Source: Paragordius varius (Eukaryota; Nematomorpha). Taken from it: 64,000 bases of DNA. Each line of letters begins with the position of its first letter. Positions within the stretch are counted from its first letter, which is position 1. Under the pieces are notes generated by a model. It was not told the origin of the DNA. It made no database searches and saw only the letters and a list, made by a program, of their open reading frames with translations. Where the stretch lies: NCBI GenBank assembly GCA_964247055.1, contig OZ176059.1, positions 186,001 through 250,000 of the forward strand, given 5' to 3'. A program made the translations under genes and the position numbers. This document shows, one piece after another, positions 11,641-56,700 of this stretch.

Positions 11641-13670
11641 TAAACGCTTATATTTCAGTCCGTACAAAATCTGGCATATAATAGACATCTGTGGATAAAA
11701 TTCTGATAGAAAATCGGGGTTTCGATGGTCGTTTTGGTTCTGAATGTTTCGAAAAATTATATGCAATATAGAAGTTACCCCATATCAGAAATGGCGAAAT
11801 TTGGGAACATTTTGTTAATTTTTTTGGTTAAGCTAGATGTTTTCATAAAATACCATAAAAATTAAAAATTTTATATACTTCATTTAAGTGGCAAAGGTTA
11901 TTTTTTAAAAAGTTAACTTTTTTATCTAGGCTCCGAAATTCCCATAATTTTTATATCTTTAATATAAGGCTAGTTATCTTATATTAATCTCAATGCTCGG
12001 ATCCCCCGATAAAATTGCTAAATATATGCCAAATTTGATATCAATAATTATTAAAAAAAACACAGTGTACACAAAAATATCATGATTAAATATGTATATT
12101 CCCATAAAATAATGTATCAGGAATTTAATGTGGAATTAGATATAAGAAAGTCATTTACACTTTTTTGGCAAGTGTTCATATCAAAAAATGGCAAAATTTT
12201 AGGACATTTTTGCAAAAATTTCTTTAATGAAAGCTGAATGCTTCATTCTAAACAATATCACTAAAATATATCATAAACTTCTTATAAAGAGTAAACCAAT
12301 ATTTTTATAATATTTAAAATATTAGATGTGGGCTCCGAAAGTCCCATTTTTTGTTCTTCGATAACTGATAAGTCTTTTTAAAAAAACGCAAAAATGTCGG
12401 GATTGCGTGATAAAATTTTTAATTATATACTTTGGACATAAAAAATATTTTTTTTTGCATAATTTCATAAATTTAATTTAGCAAAATTTTGTTGAAGCCC
12501 ACTTGATCCTTTGTTTAGGCAATGAAAACCACATATAAACGCTTTTACATATTATTCAAACACTTTTTTATATAAATTAATACTGAACATTTTTATTACC
12601 TCAGATTTTTTTATTCATTTCTTTTTAAATTTATGTCAAATTTTTTGTGTTTTTATATGAAAATTCACAAAAATTTGAAGGTAAACAATTTATTAAATCA
12701 AAATTCTGAAGCGATTGAAATAACTCTATAGCAAACATTTTTACTATAAAAAGTGTTTTTAACATAATAGTATGAAGTAAGCTTCAACAAAATTTTGCTA
12801 AAAATCGAAATTTTTTAATAAGCAATATAAAATATTTTTTTCGTATCAAAAATTATTTCCCAAAATTCCAGCCTTTTTGCGTTTATTTACGCCCGTTTTA
12901 GAAGAGCAAGAAAATTTGGGACTTTCGGACCCCACCTACAAAAATAATATCAAAATATTGTTTTGCTTTTAAATGGTTGATGATTTAATGACTTTAAAAA
13001 TGAAGCAAACTATCATCAAAAAAGTTTATTACGAAAAAACTGGTCAAATTTTGACATATTCTGTAATAGAGCACTTAGTTCAAATTTGTAAAGTTTATAT
13101 CACTAGGTGCCAAAACCAAAAACACTATGATAATGCTGATAAATATTCCTAGAATATATATTTCATCAAGATATTTTTCAGACTTCCGATTTTAAGCAAA
13201 GTGAAAAATGTTGAATATGAAAATTTATTGTTTAGAAATTTTGTCGAAAGTTTTAAATGGTACTTTTTTCATCATGCTGAACATTTCTAATGCTCAAGAA
13301 GTTTAAATATTTGTTTGCTCTAAAATATTGAAAAACTGTAAAAAAATACATTTATATTTACATAAATTTGAAGCACATATTTAAATTAAAATTTAAACTA
13401 TAGAAATGTTCAGCATTATCATATTATAGAAAAAGTGTTTTTTTATATCCTAAAGCGTTTTTATATTTATGATATGTTGGGATGTTTTTTGGAAGGAAGC
13501 ATTTAGATCCAAGTTTACAAAAATATGAGGAGATTTTGCCCTTTTCTGATATGGAGTACTTACAAAAAAGTATAAATAACTTTTTTATATCATTCGCAAG
13601 GGCCAAAACATCCATCATGATATTGCTGATATATTTTCCTATTAAATTTATATATATTTTAGGTTTTTTT
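11640..13670. repeat. Tandem units arranged as a 2-kb inverted repeat
   Basis: The motif GGCTCCGAAAxTCCCA occurs direct at 11,927 and 12,337 and inverted at 12,918 (GGGACTTTCGGACCCC). TAGCAAAATTTTGTTGAAGC at 12,479 faces GCTTCAACAAAATTTTGCTA at 12,781. On the right arm, a block near 13,050-13,150 recurs at 13,545-13,640. Centre near 12,640; unit length about 400-495 bp. Noncoding. Confidence 0.75.
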
Positions 13671-13890
13671 TAATACCCCCCATTGGACAACAATAAAGTA
13701 ATTTGTCTAAAAATTTAATTATATTAAAATTTCGCAATTTATATAAACAATTTATATCGTTATACCGTGTTTACCTTTGATTTTAAAATTTTTATCCAAT
13801 GATAAAGCCAATCTTGATTTTATTATCATATGTGTTTATTTTTTTGAAAATTGGTTAATCAATTCAAGTGATAACTGCCTACCGTTATAA

Positions 13891-46800
<32,910 letters not shown>

Positions 46801-46812
46801 GGGCAAACATAT

Positions 46813-47106
46813 CGTGAAAATTGAAATTATACCGACAAAACGTAAAATTAAAAGGACAATTTTTTTTTCAAAGACAACCATACAATTTTTTAAACCATAA
46901 TTTATCCTATCAATTGCTACAATCGTTAATTACATAAGGATTATGTCATCAATAAACATTTCTATACGCTTTGCACAGTTTAAAACAATGAATTAATTAT
47001 ATTTTAATAAAAATTTAAAATTTTAAAAGTAAGGTTGTGTTTTGGGAAAAAATATTTGTCTTTATATTTTTACGTTTTGTCCGTGTGTAATTTCAAGTTT
47101 TACTGT
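46813..47106. mobile_element. Mariner-type MITE copy in the CKAP5 3' UTR
   Basis: Begins about 12 nt after the CKAP5 stop (GTGAAAATTGAAATTATACC) and ends TTTCAAGTTTTACTGTA. If the poly(A) sites near 47.57 kb are used, it is part of the mRNA and could fold into a long hairpin. Confidence 0.8.
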
Positions 47107-47566
47107 AATTATATTTTTGTTAACTTGTTATATACTTATATAGCAAGTAAGTATTTATGTAGCTTTTCATTTATGACACACCCTTGTCTAAAAATATATA
47201 TCATTCAAATATGAAACAAGAAAACTTTACATGTTTGCATTTTTTATGTCCCCTAGAACCACCCTTTATTGCACTATTTTTCATACACACTCACACCTAT
47301 TTATATCTCTGTAAATATTCTTTATTTTATTAAATTTAAGTTGGCATATATTAAATTTTTGGATTATTTTGCATATGTAGCTTTTCTTATCCAACATTTT
47401 TATAAGTTGATACTTGTTATAAATATATTTTATATACAAAATTTGATATTTGTTACTTTACTCTAATTACCCATTATTATGAATGCTTATAATTGTTTTT
47501 TTCCATCCCCAACCCTTGAAATATATATAGATAATGTTGTTATACTTGAAAACATTGTAAAACAAT

Positions 47567-47594
47567 AATAAAATGGCTCCGTACTGTTAATAAA
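47567..47594 (+). promoter_or_regulatory. Candidate poly(A) signals for CKAP5
   Basis: AATAAA hexamers lie at 47,567 and 47,589, about 0.8 kb after the stop. In DNA this AT-rich the motif is common by chance, so this is only a plausible site. Confidence 0.3.
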
Positions 47595-47646
47595 GTAATA
47601 TGAATATGAAAATCATGTGGTATATTATAACGGTCTGATTACACTA

Positions 47647-47970
47647 GAATACAATTTTGACTTTTTTTAGTTGCCTTTCTTGTAAATTTGATATTTATTT
47701 CATTATGGTAAATAAATAGTATATCTAATAAAATTGGTCTAACATATAAGAATTTTTTATTAGAGTTTATCGATAATTTTTGGCCCCGATTTAACATTAA
47801 ATTCGAAATTTTAAAAATCAAATGTTTTAGATATGAATCCATGGATTTTATATCATTTGAAAGAGCGCCAAAAACTGTCAAATGGTAGTAAGTCATTTAA
47901 ATCAATCGGATGTAAAAGTTTTTTGGTTTATATGGTCGAAATTTTCAACCCTTAAATAAGTCAAAAACTT
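47647..47970. mobile_element. Partial second copy of the CACTR-ended element, inverted
   Basis: From CACTAGAATACAATTTTGAC on, this stretch matches the reverse complement of 36,605-36,943 (for instance TTATATCATTTGAAAGAGCG and CAAATGGTAGTAAGTCATTT). The other end is missing. Confidence 0.6.
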
Positions 47971-48271
47971 TGTTAATTATTTTGATTTGGTCATAATTCA
48001 ATAATAAACTTGCTGAAAGGTAGTCAGTTAATCATAAAGAATCATTTATATTCGTATAAAATAGCTTAACATTATTGTATTTGGTGTGATATTTATAAGT
48101 TAGATTCAAAATTTAAAGAGCGAAAAATTTTATTATAATTTAAATAAAAATTGCAGGGACTACAAATGGCATCCCTGGCCGCATTTATAACTTAAAGATT
48201 TGGCGCTTCGCACTTGAAATATATATGTGCGATCATTAATCAATTTATTAGGCTTCACACGTTAGACCAGT

Positions 48272-49620
48272 GGTACTCACCAAAAAAATTTGACGGGCCA
48301 AATAAAATATATTTTTTTTCGAGGGCCATTAACCTAATAATGACAAATATTCCATAGCTATTTGACACATATGGACATATTTTTACTAAATCAGCACAAT
48401 GAATTTTTTGCGGATCGCGTGTAAATCCAGCTAAAAACTCGTTTTGAACCATTTAGTTTAAAAAATTAAAATATTTTGGTAACATTTATTTTGATGGTAA
48501 CCAATAATATTTGACAAATATGCTTCCGCCTAATGACAGGCCAATCTTAATACGTCGTCCATATGATCATCAAAGCTATTATTGTATGTATTCTTGGCAT
48601 ACTTCATTTAGAAATATGCCATCTCACACGTGTAAGTTGAGCGAAAAACAGAATAACTTAAATTTTTTTATATATTCATTATTTGGTCTTGCCAAAACTC
48701 TACATATCTTCTTCACTACGATTCTCCTTGATTATAGCCTCCGAATCGGTATCATCTTTAAAATCAACGAATACTTCAATGACATACGCCTGATCAAAAC
48801 CGAAATGCTCATGTTGCCTAATATTGGATATATCCATATTCCATGGATTTTCAACGGGTTTTAAGCAATTTTTGATATTTCCTAATTCTTGAAATCTGAA
48901 ATCTTATTAGATAATGTTATATGATTGTCTATTATAATGTTTATCTCCACGGTAAATTCCATATTTTATTCATGAATCGTTTTAAGTGTATAATATAGGA
49001 GTGTTTTTTCTATAAAATGTTTATATTTTATTAATTTTTCTTCAAAAGCAAATATTAGATTAGCGAATTGGGTCATTATTTTGCTCCCTTTAAAATACTA
49101 AGTTTATAAGTAATGTCGCAAAGGTTTGGTAATAAAAACGCATGTCACTATTAATTTCCTCGTCATACTTTCTGTCACCTTTTATAAATAATAGAATTTC
49201 ATGTCTTAAAACAAAAAATCTATTTATTTTTTGCTAAGGCTAGCCATCTCGCAACGGTGTACAAGAGAATATCATCAACTTTGAATATCTTTTAGAAGGT
49301 TTTTGAATTTAAGGCGGTTGAATATTCTGTCACGGATGTGGTTAGCTATGTCCACAACCGTTTTAATTACTGAATTGAGTGATTCATCTTTTACACACGA
49401 AACCATTTTTCGCTGATGAATAAAGCAGTGAAAGGATAAAATATTTTGCAAATACATTTGTTTTTCAAAAGAGGAATAAATCCTTTGTTTATTCCAATCA
49501 TAGAGGAACAGCCAACTGTGCAGATTAAAACCAATTTTTTATGGATATACCATTATTATCGAAAAAAGTGCTAATTATTTCGATAAAATCACTTTCTTTT
49601 GTGGTATGATTAAGGTGACC
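48272..49620 (-). mobile_element. Degraded hAT transposon, second copy type
   Basis: Minus-strand pieces read as hAT transposase: GCSSMIGINKGFIPLLKNK near 49,520, LSFHCFIHQRKMVSCVKDES (49,430 down to 49,275), FQELGNIKNC with ENPWNMDISNIRQH (48,890-48,700), and NTYNNSFDDHMDDVLRLA near 48,570. The last is the usual 'R..L...HLD..LRLA' end. Many frame breaks. The edge near 48,272 (CAGTGGTACTCACC, then GGGCC) looks like a hAT end. Its upstream part is cut near 49,612, where another element with a GGTGACCAGATTTTTT end begins. Confidence 0.65.
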
Positions 49621-50283
49621 AGATTTTTTGAAGGAAAAAGCGGGACAATCTGAGAAGGGGGGGGATTGAGGGGTACAACCAAAAATTTTTATACAAAAAA
49701 TTTATTGTAATATTTATTTATTTTAAACACAAATACATTATTAATATAAAAAAATTTGTACCTTACAGGTTGTTTGTACCTTATTCAATAAATTTACATG
49801 TGTACGAACAAAGGGTTAAGTGATTGTAATATCCTAGAAAATAATAAAGACGAAATCATCACAAAGTGCGCTGGGTGATGCAAGAAGCGGCACAAAAAAT
49901 ATTTTTAACAATTTAGCGAATAATCTTAATCAAAACATTATTGGCAGATACACAACGCTATTCAAACAGCTACTGATTTTTACCCCTGAATGTGGAAAAT
50001 ATAGATGTTAGCTTGGATATTGTAGAACTGTTGGTTAGCTCTTTTGCCAGCGATTGAAATATTTTTTAAAATGTGTCCTAGAATCCTATTTTTTTTATCA
50101 CAGGACAAAGGTCAAAATTTCAAGTCAAAAAAGGTTAGAAAATAATTTTATATTATTACCTAATCGCAATATTATAAAGCATCCAGAAAAACAAGGCTAA
50201 ATGAATAGCCAGAATATAAAAATGTTTTATACAAACAGAAACAATTATTTGGAAGACTAGACGGTACACAATGACAATTTTTT

Positions 50284-50520
50284 ATGAAGTCTCATTATTA
50301 TATAAATATATTGAATGAAAACTTATATTATGGACAACAGAAAAAAATACGTAGGATAGAAATGGTTAAAATAATCATTTTTAAACATGTTCCATACAAT
50401 AATATTTTAATTGTAGAATTTGCATTATCTTTACCTGAACCACTGCTATTGAACGCGTTTTTCCACAGTAAATTAAGTAAGGAAAATCAAATTTAAATGT
50501 TGAATAAGTGCTATTTTATG
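50284..50520 (+). mobile_element. hAT dimerisation-domain fragment, plus strand
   Basis: YNNILIVEFALSLPEPLLLN then HSKLSKENQI is the same protein segment as the minus-strand piece just downstream (NNILKIVEFALSLPGTNA). It is a short inverted partial duplicate. Confidence 0.55.
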
Positions 50521-50523
50521 TGT

Positions 50524-51067
50524 TCAAATATAATTTGACAAATTATGAAGACTTATACAATATTTTAAGTAATTTTGTTTATTTTTTAACATAAAAACTT
50601 TATAAATATAAGAAAATATTTTCTTGGTATATTTTTTGTTTGAGTGAATGCGTTTTAGCAGATTGTCATCATTTTTTAAAATATTGTAGAAGTCCTCACA
50701 AGAATTTATCAAATTATATTTGACAGATAAAACGGCCTTTAAAGTTTCAACATTTAAATTTGATTTTTCCGATGTCCACACCTGATTTACTGTGGAAAAC
50801 GCGCTTAGGAGCAGCGTTGGTTCCAGGTAAAGATAGTGCGAATTCCACAATTTTTAAAATATTATTGTATGTAATATAATTGGTTTCAAAATGATGAAAT
50901 ATTTCCAACCATTTCTTTTCTGCTGTATATTTATCTTTTGTCCATAATTTAAGTTTTTCATTATTAATATATCTTTTAAAATGATACTTCAGAAAAAAGA
51001 TCATTTTCTGAAAGATTACTTTTTGAGAATTTTTGGGAGCAGATTTAATCAAATGATTTTTGAACAT
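50524..51067 (-). mobile_element. hAT transposase C-terminal fragment
   Basis: IVEFALSLPGTNAAPKRVF in one frame and STVNQVWTSEKSNLNVETLK in the next are adjoining parts of a hAT dimerisation domain, broken by one frameshift near 50,800. It differs from the transposase at 24.6-27.3 kb, so it is a third hAT lineage. Confidence 0.65.
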
Positions 51068-51099
51068 CGCACCAATTAAATTCTGATTTTAATGTTATC

Positions 51100-53466
51100 C
51101 AATGAAAATGATTAATTTCATTCAATTGCGTCGTCCGATTTTGCTTGCAAGTCTCTCTTATCGGGCTTTACGATTACTTATTGTTATTTTTGCCATATCT
51201 GGCATAATTGGATCGCTTGGGGGATATGCAGAGCTTGTGCAGCCGCCCGGATCTATCACACTATACATAAGCCCCTTTTAGATTTTTAATACTTTGGCTC
51301 TTAGCTTGTTTAGTATCTTATTTAATGCGTAGAGTTTTGTTATTCATGCATGGAATATTACTTGTATCGACTTGTTCGTTTGAATATTTAAACATATGTA
51401 CACGAGGAATGATTGTTATTTTTAAATTAAATACAAATTTAAAAATTAAATTTCGGAAAAATCCTATTGGTGGCCTCCTTTTTTGTTTTGGCCTTTCCAT
51501 GCCATTAGGTATCAGAAAATGCAAAAATAATGGGGTGGTGCAAAACCTTGTTGAGCAGTGATATCTTAATTTGAAGTTAATTGGGCATTTTATAAGCACC
51601 CTTAATTTTTTAATACTTTTATTGTAAGTCCATTTATTAAAATAATCAAAGTATATTTTTGCATCACTGAAAAAGAGTTAATAAGCGTATGTGAAACGGG
51701 TAAAATCAAACTATTTGAGTGCCTGCTAAAGTACATTTAACGGTGAAATCAAACAATCCTTTCCCTATATTATTATTTTAACATTTTTATTTTAAATTTT
51801 GGTCAAACATTTTTTATACAATAGCTAATGCACAAAAAAATATGAATACGAAGCAAATTTATTAAAATTAGCAAGCGTGTTTAAATCTAATAAATTTCTT
51901 TCAATGCTACTTGCTAAACGTGTTTTGTATACTATTTTGATTGATTTATCTTTAACCTTTTCTATATGTATTTTGATTACATTGTGAGTTGACTTGACAG
52001 TAGGCGCCTTTGAGTTACATGTACCGTTTTAGTAAATACTTGATGTTTTAAATTGACTTATTTAAACTTATTTTGATAATTTTAATTATTTTTTAATTAA
52101 AACGGATGTTTATAACTTTTACCAAAATGTGCAATTTAATTTTAATAATTACAATATATAAAACAAATATTTTTTTATTACATAATCATTTGAAATGTAC
52201 AATATCTATTATTAAATTTTTAAAGTTTTTAATATCCTATTTCAATAAAGCAAAATATAATATCGGCACCACATAATATGTATGTACTTCACTTAATCAT
52301 TAAACACATAATAATAAGTATGCATTAAAATTACCACAGTAGCTTCGTAAGGGGCTAACTTGCTGTTTTCAAGTAGCAAAAAATTTATTTTATTTCTAAT
52401 TTATACTTTAATATGAATACATGTAACATTCCATTATAATAGTAATGATTATGGCGTCAATATTCCCTTAATTTAAATGATTATCAGTTTGAAAATGTAA
52501 TTACAGCAGCGTATGGTAACAAACAACAAACGGTTAAAATTAAACATTTTCCCCCTATACTTTAATAAAAACTTTGTATACTTAATTTTTTTATCCCATA
52601 TGCCACTCTGATAGAGGGAAAAGTATGTTTTATCCAGTGTATATACATATTTTCTTGAAATTTCAAAAAGTCGGCACAATAGGACAAATATAAAAACCGA
52701 TCGCATTCAAATAGTTATTTAAATTTAAATTTTTACACTTTTATAATTTTATATATTATCTAAAATCAAATATTTTTTATCTTTTTTTTAGAAAAATCTT
52801 TTATATATCTATGTATCTGTACAAGGTTTTATATCATGATAACGAACGATTTGCACACAAAAAAGTATTTATTGGCGACTAAAGGACGATAGTTTTATTT
52901 TTTATACACAATACTTATTAAGATATAAAATTCTTTATAATTATACACACACATTCCTTTAATATTTTCCAAAATTTGTCGTTTCATATATACGAAACAT
53001 CTTCATTATCTATTTTTTCTATATACATATTATATGTATATTCGTTTTGAAACTAAAACTTGTATTTAGCAATTATACCAATATTATACATAAATACAAA
53101 TATTCTGTCCTGTACAAATTTATATTATTTGTCAGCATCATTCGGATAAAGTTTGTTTTATTATAATGTTATTTTGCGTCAACCCTTTGGACTTTTTTTC
53201 CTCCTGTCCAAAAAAATATTTTTCTAAATATTATACCTGTAATTTATGGTAATTAGTTTGATTTTGTTTGTATTTCAGAGCACAACAATGGGAATTTAAA
53301 TTAACATGTCACATATAAAGACGACAATTTTTGGTATATGTAGCTCATTTTCTACAAATGTTTGTTTTTTCTATTGTCGTCAGCTATACAATTTGACATT
53401 TAATTTATGATGATTTCACCATCGCATTTTTTGATAAAAAAACCTAAAATAAAATATTTAATACCC
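51100..53466. other. Intergenic DNA before the NOS1AP-like gene
   Basis: No coding that I can support. It holds the 52,510-52,560 dispersed repeat and short open frames without codon structure. Confidence 0.5.
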
Positions 53467-53493
53467 ATGGTTACTCCCAACTACAAACTATGA
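53467..53493 (+). promoter_or_regulatory. Eight-codon upstream ORF overlapping the NOS1AP-like start (ATGA)
   Basis: ATG GTT ACT CCC AAC TAC ends at TGA 53,491-53,493, which overlaps the main ATG at 53,490 as ATGA. Whether it is on the mRNA depends on the unknown transcription start. Confidence 0.35.
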
Positions 53494-53708
53494 GATTACA
53501 TTCGAAATCTGAATTTTTATTATCGTCTGCCGATTACCTAAACGATCAACAAAATTCGTCTGCCCATCATAAACGATTGGGATCCAATAGGAACGATTTA
53601 AATAAAATTAATAACATTTCCAATAAAAATTTCTCAAAAAATTCCGATAAATATTCCCATCTACCCTCAAGTGATGAATTTAAAAACGGAATTCTTTTCA
53701 CGGCAAGG
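53490..53708 (+). CDS. NOS1AP-like exon 1
   Basis: 73 codons ending ACG GCA AGG|GTAATT. The tail [15 protein letters not shown] corresponds to the first PTB strand (HNEDAFQHGICFEAK in NOS1AP). The leader is Ser/Asn-rich. Confidence 0.85.
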
Positions 53709-56700
53709 GTAATTTAAGCTTTTCGATTTATTTTTATGTTTAATATATTAATTTATGCAGGAAAATTATGATAGTTAAAATTTATTTTAATGAATACAAT
53801 TTTTCATTAGTTAGCTTAATAATTTCACCGGCAATATGTTTTTAACACTTGACGATCTTTTGGCTAAAATATTGGAATTTATGTGATATAGTTTACCTTG
53901 AAGTTTTTTAAGGTTATGTTTCATATATTTCACATTAAATTTTGTCGTGCATTTGATCATATTTATAAGTAAAAAAACCAATTATCATGTCATCGATTTC
54001 AATTATAGGTTTTATTATACATAATATATTTAGTTTTAAGATGCTAGATTTCAGTGAAATATGTATGGATTACTGATTGCAAAAATATTCATTTTTCTAA
54101 ATTTTTTTCTAAATATGATGAATTTTGACAACTAAAATCATCTTCATAATCTTATTATATATAACTTGTGCATGCTAAATTTCCTTATGACATAAAAAAT
54201 TGCCCATGTTTTTTTTCAATAAAAGTAGGAACATATTGCCTGTTTTTTTATCAAATATTGGGACCGATTGCATTTATAGCAAAAAGATTTACTAATTAAT
54301 CGGCTATTAACTGTATAAATGTATAAAAGCTGATAGTTGTCATAAACAGGAGTGTCCTGTCCTGTTCTTTTATAAATGTAATTGATATATATTGTTGGCA
54401 ATTATCTATATATCAATGTATAAAAGTTAATTAAAAAAAGTGTTAAAATAAATGGTTAGAGTAGTCTATAAACCTTTCTAGCAAAATTTTGTGCAACACA
54501 GAAATCCGAACTATTAAAGGACAAGATTAAACATAAAATATACATACATTTTAAAAGATTTTATTTATATTAAAAGCTCCATTGGCTATGATTCTTTTTC
54601 TAATTTACTTATAATATCAAGTACAGCAAACCTTTTTTTAGTGGCCCCACAAAAAGTCTTTTTAACATTTTTTAACATTATCAGCGGAAAATGCAAAAAA
54701 CTTTTCTTGCTAAAGATATCCGTACAAAATAGTATCCCTATAGGTCAAACACTTATTGATAATAAATCATGATCGATTTGGATTTACTCGACAAATTTTT
54801 TTTAATAATTATATTTTTTGAATTAAATTACTTCCATTTAAGTTATTTATTTTGCGTTTCTTTGAATGTAAGATACTTGGTATTTTGGGGTTTAATGTTA
54901 AATTCAAGTCCAGACTTAAACTAATTCCACCCTACTTATACCTATTATTTTAGTAACAAAATGACAAGAAATTAGATTTTTGAAAATTTGCAGTCAAAAA
55001 ATTTTAAGTATATCAAAAGAGTGAGATGATGAAAACTTGATTAAAATTTGCGTGTGTGAGAGTAATAATAGTCATAAATAGTTCTTAAAACTTATCTTTG
55101 ACAGTTTCATTTATTATGTAATATATATATATATATAGATATTACTTTGTATTATAAATTAGCTTCTTTAACTTATACTCTGTATGTTCAAAGAATTAGC
55201 CATTACTTGACACTTTAATATTAGCACTTCATATTTAGGCTACATAATATTTAATTTAAAGTTAAAATTGTTTTTTTCGAACGAGAAGTGGACGATCATA
55301 CATATCTAATCTTGTATTTTATGTTATATTTGACAATAAATATCAAAAGTTTTTTATTATTATATTTTAGCATTTATAGAAGATACTCATAACATAACGA
55401 TTTGAATTATGAAACAACAATTTCATAATTGATATAATTAACACTTTATTACTTTTGGGGTAGTTTTGTAATCCGGAGAGATTTAAGATCAAATACCTAA
55501 AAAAATAATTAAGATATTGGACGACATTTAAAAAATATGGATTTAAGCCTTTTAGATAGGTAGGTATTTTATTAGGTCGAGTTGGACCTTTTGGAAATAA
55601 AAATGACTAGTTCTCTCCACTTACCTCTTTTGCATGCTATTTCCTTCCACTATACATCTACCAGATTTTTTTTACAGAGCCCAGCCATCTTAACTTCGGT
55701 CTTCCTTTTTTATTTTTCCCTTCAACCTTCCAGAAAATCAAATCTTCTGGGTTGCACTTCAAATGTGCCCATAGTACGTAAACCTTCTTATTATTATAAC
55801 TCGCATTAAGTGACTCTCAATAATTAATTTTTCTCTGATTGTTTCATTCTTAACCTTGACATACCATCTAATATTAAACATTCTCCTCCAACACAACATT
55901 TCCAATGCTGCAATCCATTTTTTATCATTCAGTAATGTCCAATTTTCTGCAGCATAAGTCGCTATCTGAAAAACCATGCATTTCATTACTCTAATTATAT
56001 TGATATCATTACTTTTCTATAATTTAGTCAACTTGGTCGCAGGTGACTTCTCTAATGCTCTGCGGCGTTTAATATCTGGCGTGGAGGAGCCGTTGATATC
56101 TATTAGGGAGCCTTAAATTTTAATGTAAGCAACCTCATCTCAACTTTTTGCCGCCATTTTTTTCTAATTTTTTATATCGCTATTACAATGGGCAAATAAT
56201 TGTACATTATATAAATAATTAATTTTAAAAGCTTTCAAATTACATTTTAAATATTTAATATTTGTTTATGTAAATCGTTTGGCCTGTTCCCATTTTGCCT
56301 AGTCAGACTGTAAAAAAAATCCATCTTTTTAACCTCAATGGTAGATTTAATTTTACAAAAACAGCTATCAAAATACTATTTGATTTACAAGTTAAGGCTC
56401 TGGCGCACAAAACTACCCCAAAATGAAATCGACTACAAAAAAATGAAAAAGTGTTAAAAATCATTGAAATTGTGTATGATAATATTTTATTATCATCGGT
56501 GCCTAGAATATTTTTTTGAATATATTTTTTTAATTTTTTTAAATAGTTTATTGGAAGCATGGAAGTGCCAAAACCCACGAATCGAACAGATATAGTTGTG
56601 GCCATGCGACGTATTCGAGTAATTCTATGTTAAATTTATATGCATAAAAATTTATATCTTTATTAATATAAATTTAAATAATTGGAGGTTTTAATTATCG

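Larger units (their letters stand above)
47110..48250. other. CKAP5 3' flank
   Basis: Holds the candidate poly(A) sites and the partial CACTR-ended element; otherwise AT-rich with no gene seen. Confidence 0.5.

Noticed and set aside
13424-13673. Overlapping open frames on both strands
   Set aside because: Both fall in the right arm of the inverted tandem array; mirrored frames are expected from a repeat.
48511-48864. 117-codon plus-strand open frame
   Set aside because: The minus strand here reads as hAT transposase pieces, so this frame is its shadow.
55582-55809. Plus-strand 75-codon frame
   Set aside because: Antisense to the LINE reverse transcriptase fragment.
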